64,000 nucleotides of DNA from positions 16,900-80,899 of the forward strand of contig JBGCEZ010000005.1 of the NCBI GenBank assembly GCA_045106735.1. The letters are read 5' to 3'. The notes under the pieces were generated by a model. It was not told the DNA's origin and ran no database searches. It saw only the letters and a list, made by a program, of their open reading frames with translations. How positions within the stretch are numbered: position 1 is the first letter of the stretch; each line of letters begins with the position of its first letter. Source of the DNA: JBGCEZ01 sp045106735. Its GTDB lineage: Bacteria > Planctomycetota > Phycisphaerae > Phycisphaerales > SM1A02. The translations under genes were made by a program, and so were the position numbers. Below are positions 48,027 to 57,272 of this stretch, piece by piece.

Positions 48027-50891
48027 TCAACCGCCGCCGGCACGTCCGCCGAGGCGTTCACTGGCGACGGCGCGATCTGATTCGTCGCCGACATCGGCAC
48101 GGTCCGTATCCGTATCCGTATCCGTATCCGCATCCGCATCCGGCCCCGGCCCCGCATCGGCATCGGCATCGGCATCGGCATCGGCATCGGCATCCGGCAC
48201 CATGACCGGCTCCACCTCGTCGAGTGCCACACCGTCGTCGGACAATTGCTCAAGCAGCACGGCGAGGCCGAAGTCCAGCACCTCATCGCGCCCGTCGCGA
48301 AGCCCTTCGGCGGTGACCGATACGGCCATGTCCGGCGCGATCCCGTCCACGTGGTGGCGTGATCCGTCGTGCTTGACGACGCGCATGCCGGTCCATGAAA
48401 CGTAGGCCCCGCCCGGCAGGATGACGTTCGTCACGTTCCCGTTGGCCCCAGCGGTTGGCTCGCCAACGATCGTCCCCAGGTCGTAGGCCTCGACGATGCC
48501 CATGATCGACTCGGCGTAGCTGATCGAACCGCCGCCTTGCAACCACACCACGCGGCCTGGGATGCGCGGTTCCGCCGGCGGCATGACCCAGCGGCTGGTT
48601 GCGTACTCGACGTGCTGCCGATCGGGCAGGCGAAAAAGTGGCACGGACCACGTGGCGGAATGGAACGTCGTGTCGGTCAAGTGTCCGAGGAGCCACGGCC
48701 CCACCCCCGGATACCCGCGCATGTCGAGCACCACTCCCTTGGCCGCGGCCAACTGCGGCAAGGCCGCGCGGAGCGGCTCTTCTTCCACGACGTCCAAATT
48801 CACGTACATGATGCCGGGCTGAAGTTCCGCAATCGGCTCGGGCCGGACGATCAGCGGCGCGCTCGCCACTTGCGGCGACACGCACGTCACCGTCAGGAAC
48901 CGCGAAGCCTTCCCGGGTTGCCGGACTTCAAGCTGAACATCCTCCTGCGTTGGCAGATTCATCAGCATCGATCGCGAACGGGCCCTCACCCATTGTGGCG
49001 AACCCGAAACGATCGAGAACTGCTCCTCGCACCACGCGGCAATGGATCGGCCATCGATGGCCAAGAGTTCGTCGCCTGGCTGCAGCCCCGCGGCGGCATC
49101 GGCGGAATGGGCGACGCTGCACAGCACGCCGGCTGGCGTCCACTGCCAATTCGATTGCAACATCCATCGACCGAAGAGGCTCGGGTGCCCGACGGTCACG
49201 TGGCCATCCTGCAGCTTTGCCGTCATGCGCTGCAAATGCGTTGCCCACGCACGGGCTTCGGTGGTCTCCGCCGCCAGCTTCAGGCCCGGCCGCAGTTCCG
49301 CCTCCCAGTCCGCGTCGATGTCGCGGAAGTACGGGAAGAAGTGCTGCATCACATTCCACAGCCGAATGACGCCGGCCAGCCGAATGGTCCGGTCGGTCGG
49401 CCGAGCGCCGCGCTGATCGGCGGACACGATCCCGGCCGCCGGATCGAGCGTCGAAGCCGCCGGAATCGTCGAGCCGGCCACCACCGGAAGGTGGACGACG
49501 GTGCGAAGGTGGAGGTTCGGGACGAGCTCAATGTCCACGGCGTGGCCGACGGGAATCCAGGTATCGACCGCCATGCGATTGGGGTTGGGAGGATCGGGGG
49601 TGTCACGATCAAAGCGGCGAAGCTGCGAGCTGTACGGCCCGGGCGCCCGATCCGGCGACGCGAACCCTCGGTGTTCACGGAGGACCGAAACTGGCGGCGC
49701 CGGGTCGATTGCAGCGGCCGCCCCGGGCCCATCGATCGCCCGTCCGGCCCAGAACGTCAGCCCCGGAGCACGCGGATCAAAGATCGACTCCAGCCGCTCG
49801 ATCAACGCTGCGTCATCGACTGCGGCTTCGGCGTAGGGAATCGCATTGAGCAGCACCGTATCCCAGTCGACATCGCGCGCCCCGTCGGCCGGATGGAAGT
49901 TGCGAACGATGCCGATGGCCCGGGCGAACGCCGCGAGATTGCGTTCGCCGCGCTCACTCAGCGGCGCGGCGAGTTGCGGTTGTCGGCCAGAGAAGCGAAT
50001 GGTCGGCGCGGGCGGACGCGGCGTGAGATCTGCATCCGCGTTGGGCCCAACGATCGGGCCGAGGTCCACCACCCGCAGGTCATCCAGAACCGCGACCGCC
50101 CCCCGAACCGCCACGCCCAAAGTGATCCGCTCGGCGTCGGCCGGCACATCGAATGACAAGTCGACGAGGCTCCAGTCTTCCGCGTTCACGCGGTCAAGTC
50201 CCGCGTTGCCGCCGTCGCCCCGTGGCCCTCCCGGCACAATTTCCTGCCGTTCGGCCGCGACCGGCGCTCCTCCAACGTTGTCAACGCGGATCCACACGCC
50301 AGATGAAGCCTCGTCGGCGGGCACCGTTTCGCCGCGCCACGCGACCATGCCGGCCACGATGCGCACGCGCCGCCCGCGGAGACCTTCGATGCCCGTCGAC
50401 GTAAAGATCTCGGCGAGGACGTTCGATGCCATCGATGTCCCGTCGATCCGCAATGCTCGATCGCCGTCCAGAACTGGAGCGTCCACCGTCCGAACCAGCA
50501 ATCCGCGCCGCGCGTGGATCGGCGGCACAACCCAGCCGCGCGGGATCCGGCCGACGGGGGCGGACTCGAAGGACGGCGCCGCGAACAATCCCTCAACCGG
50601 AACCGGCTCGTCCGCGGCGACCGTTGCGTGCGACGCCGCCACCCCCGGCGCTTCGGCCGTATGCACCGACGCCACGACCACCGCCGTCGCCGCCGGAATC
50701 CCCATGGTGCGCCAGCCGGCTCGCGCGATGGCGCGGCCCCGGCTGCTTCGACGGTGGCGCTGTTCCTCTCGCTCGGGACAGCCCGGTCGGTCCAGGAGAT
50801 CCGAGAGATCCGAGAGATCCGGGGGATCCGGAAGGCCCATGCCGCTCCGTCGGCTCGAAACACGTCCGATCCCCTGCATCAGCGTCGCCAT
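48027..50891 (-). CDS. Exported S41-family (C-terminal-processing type) serine protease
   Basis: The 954-residue start (complement of 50889-50891) was chosen for GGAGA about 8 nt upstream; the frame is open to 51062 over an Arg-Pro repeat. A signal-like helix IPAATAVVVASVHTA lies near residue 65. A beta-rich region (about 90-260) resembles a carbohydrate-binding or jelly-roll module. The S41 part begins near 500 (TIRLAGVIRLWNVMQHFFPYF, typical of tricorn-like S41 proteins) and includes a PDZ-like GLQPGDELLAIDGR, the nucleophile-region GGGSISYAES and VGEPTAGANGNV. The last ~50 residues hold Asp-Ala and Asp-Thr hexamer repeats. It acts outside the cytoplasm. Target unknown. Confidence 0.85.
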   Translation of the reverse strand: MATLMQGIGRVSSRRSGMGLPDPPDLSDLSDLLDRPGCPEREEQRHRRSSRGRAIARAGWRTMGIPAATAVVVASVHTAEAPGVAASHATVAADEPVPVEGLFAAPSFESAPVGRIPRGWVVPPIHARRGLLVRTVDAPVLDGDRALRIDGTSMASNVLAEIFTSTGIEGLRGRRVRIVAGMVAWRGETVPADEASSGVWIRVDNVGGAPVAAERQEIVPGGPRGDGGNAGLDRVNAEDWSLVDLSFDVPADAERITLGVAVRGAVAVLDDLRVVDLGPIVGPNADADLTPRPPAPTIRFSGRQPQLAAPLSERGERNLAAFARAIGIVRNFHPADGARDVDWDTVLLNAIPYAEAAVDDAALIERLESIFDPRAPGLTFWAGRAIDGPGAAAAIDPAPPVSVLREHRGFASPDRAPGPYSSQLRRFDRDTPDPPNPNRMAVDTWIPVGHAVDIELVPNLHLRTVVHLPVVAGSTIPAASTLDPAAGIVSADQRGARPTDRTIRLAGVIRLWNVMQHFFPYFRDIDADWEAELRPGLKLAAETTEARAWATHLQRMTAKLQDGHVTVGHPSLFGRWMLQSNWQWTPAGVLCSVAHSADAAAGLQPGDELLAIDGRSIAAWCEEQFSIVSGSPQWVRARSRSMLMNLPTQEDVQLEVRQPGKASRFLTVTCVSPQVASAPLIVRPEPIAELQPGIMYVNLDVVEEEPLRAALPQLAAAKGVVLDMRGYPGVGPWLLGHLTDTTFHSATWSVPLFRLPDRQHVEYATSRWVMPPAEPRIPGRVVWLQGGGSISYAESIMGIVEAYDLGTIVGEPTAGANGNVTNVILPGGAYVSWTGMRVVKHDGSRHHVDGIAPDMAVSVTAEGLRDGRDEVLDFGLAVLLEQLSDDGVALDEVEPVMVPDADADADADADADAGPGPDADADTDTDTDTDRADVGDESDRAVASERLGGRAGGG
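48103..48196 (-). repeat. 6-bp tandem repeats encoding Asp-Ala and Asp-Thr tails
   Basis: CGTATC and CGGCAT hexamers, each repeated about five to seven times with variants, lie in frame at the 3' end of the S41 gene. Confidence 0.85.
50795..50831 (-). repeat. 9-bp tandem repeat in the S41 protease gene
   Basis: Three to four GAGATCCGA units encode a SDLSDL segment in the N-terminal region of the protease. Confidence 0.7.
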
Positions 50892-50950
50892 CGATCGTGT
50901 CTCCATCGTCTGCGGTCTGTAAGCGTGTCCGGTCGAGGCTGGGCACTGCC

Positions 50951-50982
50951 CCGGTCTCGGTCTCGGTCTCGGTCTCGGTCGG
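50951..50982. repeat. 6-bp tandem repeat upstream of the S41 protease start
   Basis: Four to five GTCTCG units in the 5' region; they would encode Arg-Pro if an upstream start were used. Confidence 0.75.
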
Positions 50983-51162
50983 ACCGAACGAGCCTCGGTC
51001 CCAGCCTCGTTCCCAGCCCCGGTCGGATTCGCCCCGTCGCCCGGAGCGACCGAAGCGTTCATCCATCTTCATATACCGTCCCCGCCGCCGCTGGTTCTTC
51101 CTTCGGCAAACATCGCACCGCGCCGAGTACGATGCCGCGTCCCACCCCCGCGAGCCCCGCCC

Positions 51163-52644
51163 ATGGATTCCATCAGCGTCTTCGACATGCTGAAGATCGG
51201 CGTCGGACCATCGAGTTCCCATACGCTCGGTCCCTGGCGAGCCGTCCAGGCATGGGTCGACGAACGGCAGGCCGCCGATGACGCCGGAGACGCCACGCGG
51301 ATTCGGGTCGACCTGTACGGCTCGCTGGCCCAGACCGGCCGCGGGCACGCCACCGACGTGGCGATCTGCCTGGCCTTGCTCGGACACGATCCCGTCACGA
51401 TTCCGGTGGACCAGATCGAGCCGTTGGTCGCCGAACTGCATCGCACCCACCGGGTACATCCGCCCTTTGCCCACGCGGCGATCGACTTTGATCCGACGGC
51501 CGACATCGTCTTCCACATGGACGAGCGGCTCCCGGGACACGCCAACGGCATGCGCCTCACCGCTCGGTCGGCGAATGGGCCCGAGCAATCGAGCGTGTGG
51601 TTCTCCACCGGCGGCGGTTTCGTCGAGCGGGGATGCGATGACGGTTCGGCGGCGGCGCAACCGCATGCTTCCGAGGCTCCCGGCTCCGGCCCACACGCCG
51701 TCACCCTTCCGCACCCCACATCCAAAGCCGCCGACCTGGCCGACCACTGCCGGCGACACGGCCTGACGGTCGCCGACATGGTGCGGGCCAATGAGCGCGC
51801 TTGGCGGGACGACGCGGCGATTGATCGCGACCTGCTTGAAGTCTGGAAGACGATGCGCGACTGCATCCTCCGCGGGTGCCGAACCGAGGGCACGCTGCCC
51901 GGCGGGCTGGGGGTCACCCGGCGCGCCGCGGCCATGGCCCGTTCGCTGATGATCGACCGGACGGCCGCGGCCCTGGAGTCCGGCGATGCCGACGCGTGGG
52001 TCACCGCCATCCGCACGAGCCCGCAGGCCTTTCGTCACGTCATCAAGTGGACGAGCTGCTTCGCGCTGGCGGTGAACGAGGAGAACGCGTGCCTTGGCCG
52101 CGTGGTCACCGCGCCAACAAATGGCGCGGCCGGCGTGATTCCCGCGGTGTTGATGCACCAGATTTGCTTCGGCGAAACGGCGATGGACGACGATGCGGTC
52201 GTCCGATTCCTTCTTGTCGCCGGCGAGATCGGGACGCTGTTCAAGAAAGGCGCGACGATCAGCGCCGCGATGGGCGGCTGCCAGGCCGAGATCGGGGTGT
52301 CGTCGGCCATGGCCGCGGCGGCCCTCACCGAAATCGGCGGTGGCACGGTCGATCAGGTGCTCATGGCCGCCGAGATCGCGATGGAACACCACCTCGGCAT
52401 GACCTGCGATCCGGTGGGCGGGCTCGTCCAAGTCCCGTGCATCGAACGCAACGCGATGGGCGCGATCAAGGCGATCAACGCCGCCGAACTCGCGCTCGCC
52501 GGCGACCCGGCCCTCGCCCGCGTCAGTCTGGACGACGTCATCCGCACCATGTGGGAGACGGCCCGGGACATGCGCGAGCAGTACAAAGAGACCAGTCGCG
52601 GCGGGCTCGCGGTGAACATTTCGGTGCGGGTGGCGGAGTGTTGA
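51163..52644 (+). CDS. sdaA: L-serine ammonia-lyase (iron-sulfur type), single chain
   Basis: SdaA deaminates L-serine to pyruvate with a [4Fe-4S] cluster. The 493-residue chain has the N-terminal SVFDMLKIGVGPSSSHTLGP, the catalytic half, and the three cluster cysteines at 373 (GGCQAE), 415 (MTCDPVGG) and 426 (VPCIERN), with the same spacing (42 and 11) as Cys343, Cys385 and Cys396 of the E. coli enzyme. TACGAT (51128-51133) could be a -10 element with a 23-nt leader. A shortened Ala/Ser/Gly insert (FVERGCDDGSAAAQPH...) separates the two halves. Confidence 0.95.
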   Translation: MDSISVFDMLKIGVGPSSSHTLGPWRAVQAWVDERQAADDAGDATRIRVDLYGSLAQTGRGHATDVAICLALLGHDPVTIPVDQIEPLVAELHRTHRVHPPFAHAAIDFDPTADIVFHMDERLPGHANGMRLTARSANGPEQSSVWFSTGGGFVERGCDDGSAAAQPHASEAPGSGPHAVTLPHPTSKAADLADHCRRHGLTVADMVRANERAWRDDAAIDRDLLEVWKTMRDCILRGCRTEGTLPGGLGVTRRAAAMARSLMIDRTAAALESGDADAWVTAIRTSPQAFRHVIKWTSCFALAVNEENACLGRVVTAPTNGAAGVIPAVLMHQICFGETAMDDDAVVRFLLVAGEIGTLFKKGATISAAMGGCQAEIGVSSAMAAAALTEIGGGTVDQVLMAAEIAMEHHLGMTCDPVGGLVQVPCIERNAMGAIKAINAAELALAGDPALARVSLDDVIRTMWETARDMREQYKETSRGGLAVNISVRVAEC

Positions 52645-52678
52645 CGGCAGGTCACGGGCGCTGGTTGCTGGTGGCGGC

Positions 52679-52712
52679 TCACTGACTGCTGGTCACTGAC
52701 TGCTGGTCGCTG
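52679..52712. repeat. 14-bp direct repeat between sdaA and the 52785 gene
   Basis: TCACTGACTGCTGG occurs twice in succession, followed by degenerate GCTGATCGCTGG units. It lies in the 140-bp spacer between convergent gene ends, where no terminator hairpin is evident. Confidence 0.7.
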
Positions 52713-52784
52713 ATCGCTGGTCGCGGATCGCGGATCGTTGCTGCAAGGGACATCCGGCGTCTCACGGCCAACGCGCTCCGCCCT

Positions 52785-54107
52785 TCAAGCGCGGCCTTCA
52801 TCCCCGCGAACCGGCAGCGCTGACCGCAACAAGATGGCGATCGGGATCGGCGGGTGGGACATGACGACCCGCAGTGCTCGGAACTCGCGCGGATCACGGT
52901 CGACTTGGTCGAGCGTCCACGCGGCAAGCTCCCGTTGACCTGGCGCCGCCGGCGTCGCCAATCCGTCGAGTCCGAACCCCAGATCACGCACCGTCTCCGG
53001 CACCGCGATGAGGTTTCGCCGCCGCTGCCCGTCATCGTGCAGGCCAGAACCATCCAATCGGCCGACCACCATCAATTCTGGCCGCATCGCCCACGCACAC
53101 GATCGATGGACCAGCAAGTCGAGCACCAAATGTTCGCACGGGGTGATGACGCTGCATCCGATTTCGGTGTGTTCGCCAGGCTTTTCCGCGTGGTCTGGCC
53201 CGACCTTCCGCGCGACCTGCCCGTACACGCAGTCCAGCGCGGCGGTCTTTCCGACGGGGCCCGGCGGCAGTTCGTACTGCTCTTCGCCTGGGGTCTGGGT
53301 GACGTCAATCGTCGGCAGCGGGCGCGAACAGAACTTCGGCAGCAGCGGGACCGCACCGCCGGAGGCCGGATCGAGCGGACGGACATCGTCGGCCCCGACG
53401 CTCGAACCGTCATCGCTCCAGCGTTCGCGGCGAAACAGCAGCCATCGCGTACCCGCCCGCAGACGCTTGAAGCCCAAGAGCCCGCCGATCTGAACGAGGT
53501 CGACCATGCCGGGGGCGTCATCCGATGGCATGAGCACGTGCATCGCCACTTGCGTCTTGGCCCGCACGCCCCAGGTGCCGCTGTTGCCTTGAAAGGCGAG
53601 CCGCCGGAACTGCTCGGTTTGCTGCGGCATGGGCAGCGCGGCGTCGATCATCATTTCGAGCGTTGGGCGATCATCGGTATGCCGACGGGCCGCCGCATCG
53701 AGCGCATCGGCCGCCGCTTGGACCGCACCCACGTGCACCGTCGACGCGCCCGCCCGCTCCATCGCCCGCAGGAAAATCTCCACCCCGGATCGCCCCGGGA
53801 CGTGCGGCACCGCACCCAGCGGATCGCCATCGCCCACGAGCCGCGAGATCTTCCACGTGAGGTTCTTGTTGAGTCCGAAGCGACGAGCGATGTCCTGCGG
53901 TCGCGAAGGATCGCCCCCGACGTCGGCCAGCAGCCCAAGCAATGCGGCCCGCAAGGCCTGAACCGCTTCCCGGAGATCGTCGGCGAAGGGCAGCGCCAGT
54001 GCGGCCGCCCCCGGGGCCGCTCCCGCTCCCGAGGCCGGGGCCGGGGCCGGGGCACGATCGTCGGGCGTTCTCGCGTTCGGGTCGGAGTGGTGGCCGGAAT
54101 GGGGCAT
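52785..54107 (-). CDS. Unknown protein with helix-turn-helix-like region
   Basis: The 440-residue product is taken from the ATG at 54107; the frame is open further upstream without homology. A ~30-residue disordered Pro/Ala start is followed by a helical segment with PQDIARRFGLNKNLTWKISRLVG (about 75-97), which looks like a DNA-binding helix-turn-helix. The remaining ~340 residues are alpha/beta with no motif I recognise; VHVGAVQAAADALDAAA and SGTWGVRAKTQVAMHVLMP are typical stretches. The overall pattern suggests a regulator with a large ligand or protein domain, but this is inference. Confidence 0.65.
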   Translation of the reverse strand: MPHSGHHSDPNARTPDDRAPAPAPASGAGAAPGAAALALPFADDLREAVQALRAALLGLLADVGGDPSRPQDIARRFGLNKNLTWKISRLVGDGDPLGAVPHVPGRSGVEIFLRAMERAGASTVHVGAVQAAADALDAAARRHTDDRPTLEMMIDAALPMPQQTEQFRRLAFQGNSGTWGVRAKTQVAMHVLMPSDDAPGMVDLVQIGGLLGFKRLRAGTRWLLFRRERWSDDGSSVGADDVRPLDPASGGAVPLLPKFCSRPLPTIDVTQTPGEEQYELPPGPVGKTAALDCVYGQVARKVGPDHAEKPGEHTEIGCSVITPCEHLVLDLLVHRSCAWAMRPELMVVGRLDGSGLHDDGQRRRNLIAVPETVRDLGFGLDGLATPAAPGQRELAAWTLDQVDRDPREFRALRVVMSHPPIPIAILLRSALPVRGDEGRA

Positions 54108-54239
54108 GCGGCACGGCGTCTCGCGTTGGCGGGCTGACGACTTGGGGCGGGCGTTTCCGGCCCTGAAGGGCACTGTACGGCCATTTCCCCGTGCCCGGGC
54201 TCGTCGTTCATCAATCCACGAAACTTTCCCCAGGGAAGA

Positions 54240-54268
54240 TTGCACGACCAACGCACGCCCGATAGTGT
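54240..54268 (+). promoter_or_regulatory. Sigma-70-type promoter before the PEP-CTERM gene
   Basis: TTGCAC (54240-54245), a 17-bp spacer and TAGTGT (54263-54268) give a good -35/-10 pair, with a GAGGAAGG ribosome-binding site further downstream before the ATG at 54304. This is the clearest promoter in the window. Confidence 0.6.
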
Positions 54269-54303
54269 GGCCGGGCGGCCCGCACCCGAGGAAGGTCCGT
54301 CTC

Positions 54304-54928
54304 ATGTCCAACATCTCCCGCGCGATCGTGATCGGCGCCATGGCTGCCGGATGCAGCGCTGCCGCCACCGCTGACATCGTCATCAACCAGGGCGCGTCGG
54401 CGCCGACCTACGGCACCGCGCTCAACTTCGATGAACCCGGCGGGCCGACTGGCAACGTCACCGCCGATGCGTTCCAGGCCGACTTTGGCGTCGTCATCGA
54501 CGCCGGGGACAGCTCGCCCCCGGGTGGGCGACTTCGATCCCGGCTGGGGACTTGGCGATGGCAACTCGTTCTTCGGCAACTTCGGCATCTTCCTGACCTT
54601 CGACGACGACGTCACCGAGTTCTCCGCCCAGGTCTGGGACCCGTCCGGCCCGCCGTCCCCATTTGGCGGTGGCCTTGGCGTGTTCGTCTTCAATGACGGC
54701 GTCGAGATCGCCAGCTACTTCGGTGAGCCGGCGTGGGCTGGCCTGGGCGACAGTTGGTTCGACATCGCCGCCACCGACGGCATGGTGTTCGACGAAGTGC
54801 GCATCCTCGGCTTCGGCTTCACGCCCACGACGTACGCCGACAACCTGAGCTGGAACCCCGTCCCCGCGCCGGGAGCACTGGCCCTGCTCGGCCTGGCCGG
54901 TCTCAGCCGACGCCGGCGCCGCGCCTGA
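54304..54928 (+). pseudogene. PEP-CTERM-type exported protein interrupted by a one-base frameshift
   Basis: The ATG at 54304 (GAGGAAGG upstream) opens a signal peptide (RAIVIGAMAAGCSAAATADIV) and a mature start that runs in frame to about 54515. It then turns into Arg-rich nonsense. The frame one base later continues with GDFDPGWGLGDGNSFFGNFG, a beta-rich domain and a C-terminal PVPAPGALALLGLAGLSRRRRRA, the PEP-CTERM-like sorting tail (Pro-containing motif, hydrophobic helix, Arg cluster). The junction is a CCCCC run at about 54510-54516; one fewer C joins both parts. Either the gene is broken, the assembly has an error, or the site shifts frame in the cell. Confidence 0.82.
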
Positions 54929-55021
54929 GCCGAGGCTCGTTCCCTCCTTCCCGAGGCCCGGCGGTCGCGACCAATCAGCGGGCGCGCCGCCGGCCCCGCC
55001 CCCTTCCACCGGAGTCACTCC

Positions 55022-56242
55022 ATGTCGAAGTCCGACCGCTTCCCCGTCCGCGGCGTGCTCGTCGCGGCCATGTGCATTGCCACCCCCGCCTCGCTTGCCG
55101 CCGCGCAATCGGTCGCGATCGAGATTCGACCCGAGCTGCGGTCGATCACTGACATGTCCCCGGACGGCCGATGGATCGTCGGATCGACCGCCTCAGGATT
55201 CCCCTACCGGCTCGACCGCACGACGGATGAGTTGACGTTCATGCCGGCCGGCCAGTCGGCTGCCGCAGTGTCCGATGACGGCAGCGTCGTCGTCGGGAAC
55301 ATGATTGACCCCGACGGAACCGGGGCGACGGTGGCCGGCATGTGGCGCGAAGGCGAAGGCTGGATGAGTCTCGGGTTCTTGCCGGACGCCCTGCAGTGCC
55401 CGAGCCTGAGCAACGGGTACGAAGTGTCCGCCGATGGCACCGTCGTCGTCGGCCTGTCGTGGGACGGCTGCAATGGCGTGGCCTTCTGGTGGACCGAAGC
55501 CACCGGCATGCTCCCGCTGGAGAACCTGGCCAACGGCGTGAACCGCGCCTCGGTCGTGTCGGCCGACGGATCCGTGATCGGCGGGTTCGCCCAGGGCTCG
55601 TTCTCGCGCACGCCGGCCAAGTGGTCATCGGACCTGAGCGGCGAAACGCTCGACCCGACGACGGATGGGCTTGGCGAGGTGTTCGGCCTGCGCGATGACG
55701 CGACCGTTCTGCTCGGCAACCTCGATGGAGCCGCCGTCCGATGGGACAACGGCGGTCCGCCCGAAGTGATCGGCGATGGCTCGGCCCTCATCGGCTGGAT
55801 GGGGTATCCCATCGATATTGCGGACGATGAGACGATCATCGGCTTTGACCAGAACTTCACCAATTTCCGGGCCACCATTCAGCCCGGCGGCGAAGGCCCG
55901 CTGCAATTGCTTCGCACCTGGGCGATGGACAACGGAGCGGATGTCCCCGCTGACTTGGACATGCAGCTTGCCTCGGCGATCTCGGCCGATGGGTCGGTCA
56001 TCGTCGGTTCGGATGGCGGCTTCTTTGACGGGCGTTCGTGGATCGTCACGATCACCGATCCCTGCCCCGGGGATCTCGACGGCTCCGGCAGTGTTGGTTT
56101 CGACGATCTTCTGACCGTGCTCTCGGGCTGGGGACAAGACGCCCCCGGCGGCGAACTGTCGGATCCGGTCGACATCGTCGACTTCGCCGACCTCATCACG
56201 CTGCTCTCGCAGTGGGGCCCGTGCCCGAACACCGACGGGTGA
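55022..56242 (+). CDS. Exported HAF-repeat protein with C-terminal dockerin-like repeats
   Basis: The 406-residue protein has a signal peptide (about 1-29, ending SLAAAQ) and a CCGGAG site before the ATG. The body contains at least four HAF-type repeats of the form A(A/V)SxDGSVVVG: SAAAVSDDGSVVVG, YEVSADGTVVVG, SVVSADGSVIGG and SAISADGSVIVG. These are predicted to form a beta-propeller or solenoid. The end has the EF-hand-like units GDLDGSGSVGFDDLLTVL and VDIVDFADLITLLSQWG, the same kind as in the 33960 protein. Function unknown; likely surface-exposed. A strong terminator follows. Confidence 0.88.
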   Translation: MSKSDRFPVRGVLVAAMCIATPASLAAAQSVAIEIRPELRSITDMSPDGRWIVGSTASGFPYRLDRTTDELTFMPAGQSAAAVSDDGSVVVGNMIDPDGTGATVAGMWREGEGWMSLGFLPDALQCPSLSNGYEVSADGTVVVGLSWDGCNGVAFWWTEATGMLPLENLANGVNRASVVSADGSVIGGFAQGSFSRTPAKWSSDLSGETLDPTTDGLGEVFGLRDDATVLLGNLDGAAVRWDNGGPPEVIGDGSALIGWMGYPIDIADDETIIGFDQNFTNFRATIQPGGEGPLQLLRTWAMDNGADVPADLDMQLASAISADGSVIVGSDGGFFDGRSWIVTITDPCPGDLDGSGSVGFDDLLTVLSGWGQDAPGGELSDPVDIVDFADLITLLSQWGPCPNTDG

Positions 56243-56300
56243 TCCGGATCAGTGGGCGGCGCGGCTGATCCCTGCTCCGCCGCCACCAGATGTTCAGCGA

Positions 56301-56329
56301 GACCGGGCCTCCGTGGGGCCCGGTCTTTT
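56301..56329 (+). terminator. Intrinsic terminator after the HAF-repeat gene
   Basis: GACCGGGCC (56301-56309) pairs with GGCCCGGTC (56317-56325) around a 7-nt loop and is followed by TTTT. Confidence 0.9.
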
Positions 56330-56404
56330 CGTTGGGGGAGCCGAACGCTGGACGCCCGGGCTGGGACGTCCAGTTCACGCGACGCACGACAGATCACCGG
56401 CGAC

Positions 56405-56444
56405 CAAAAGACGAGCCGCGCGACGGAAGCGTCGCGCGGCTCGT
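56405..56444 (-). terminator. Intrinsic terminator of the DUF4870 gene
   Basis: A perfect 14-bp stem (56411-56424 with 56431-56444) encloses loop GGAAGC. Read on the minus strand it is followed by CTTTTGG. Confidence 0.85.
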
Positions 56445-56481
56445 GCACTTGGTCACTGGCATGTCGTCGTCGAAAATCGTC

Positions 56482-56850
56482 TCAGAGAATGCGGATTGAG
56501 AACGGGTAGCGGTACTGCTCCCCGGCATTCGTCTTCACCGACGCGATGATCGGGAAGATGATGCCGACCAAGAACACGATCGGCAACAGGAAGCAGCCGA
56601 TGATGATCATGGTCAGCGCACCGCAGATGACAACGGCGATGAACATCGTGATCTGGAAGTTCAGCGACTCACGGCCGGCCACGTCGACCGACTTCATTTC
56701 GTCCTTCTTGATCAGCCAAACGATCAGCGGGCCGAGGAAGGTCAGTCCGCCGATGAGATAGCCGCCCAGTGACGACAGGTGGCACAGCATGGCCCACGAA
56801 CGCTCTTCCGGCGGGATGGGGACGTTGAATTCGGCGGGGTCTGAAGGCAT
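56482..56850 (-). CDS. DUF4870-family membrane protein
   Basis: The 122-residue protein has the DUF4870 pattern: PEERSWAMLCHLSSLGGYLIGG near the start, then LTFLGPLIVWLIKKDE, GRESLNFQITMFI and ALTMIIIGCFLLPIVFLVGIIFPI, ending with a conserved YPFSIRIL-type tail. Three or four transmembrane helices. Function unknown in the family, which is widespread and often constitutive. A strong terminator follows on the minus strand. Confidence 0.92.
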   Translation of the reverse strand: MPSDPAEFNVPIPPEERSWAMLCHLSSLGGYLIGGLTFLGPLIVWLIKKDEMKSVDVAGRESLNFQITMFIAVVICGALTMIIIGCFLLPIVFLVGIIFPIIASVKTNAGEQYRYPFSIRIL

Positions 56851-57118
56851 GTCTGGAATCTCGGCATCTCTGGACGGGGCATCGCGGCACGATTTCGACG
56901 CATCGCGGGTGGCCCGGAATCGCCACCACGATAGAGAACGCAGGGCCGGGCGAGGACCCTCAGGTCAAGGAACGCGTGCCGAAGGTCGCATTCTCCGGTG
57001 GAACCCTCCTGGCAGACCGGCTCCGAGGCCGACCTGCCCCGCGGGTGTCCGACGCCCACGCCAAGGCGTACGCACGACGGCCCCGGGGCCGGACGAGCCG
57101 CCAGCTCGGCTGCCTCAC

Positions 57119-57212
57119 GAGTCGCCCCCGCCAGTCGCCTCGCCAGTCGCCTGACCAGTCGCCTGACCAGTCGCCCCGCCAGTCGCCTCAACGGGTGCCC
57201 CACCAGTCGCCC
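57119..57212. repeat. 12-bp tandem repeat upstream of fur
   Basis: Units AGTCGCCTCGCC, AGTCGCCTGACC (twice) and AGTCGCCCCGCC recur, with one longer interruption. They end about 55 bp before the -10-like box. Confidence 0.8.
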
Positions 57213-57266
57213 CACTGGCCCCTCGACCGGCCGCCCATCCAGACGGCCAACTCACCGGACACGCCC

Positions 57267-57272
57267 TAGAAT
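57267..57272 (+). promoter_or_regulatory. -10-like element 6 nt before fur (leaderless type)
   Basis: TAGAAT ends exactly 6 nt before the ATG at 57279; no ribosome-binding site intervenes. No clear -35 box. Confidence 0.45.

Noticed and set aside
57119..57212. A CRISPR array, suggested by the regular 12-bp repeats upstream of fur
   Set aside because: Units are directly adjacent with no spacers of constant length, far shorter than CRISPR repeats, and no cas gene is nearby.
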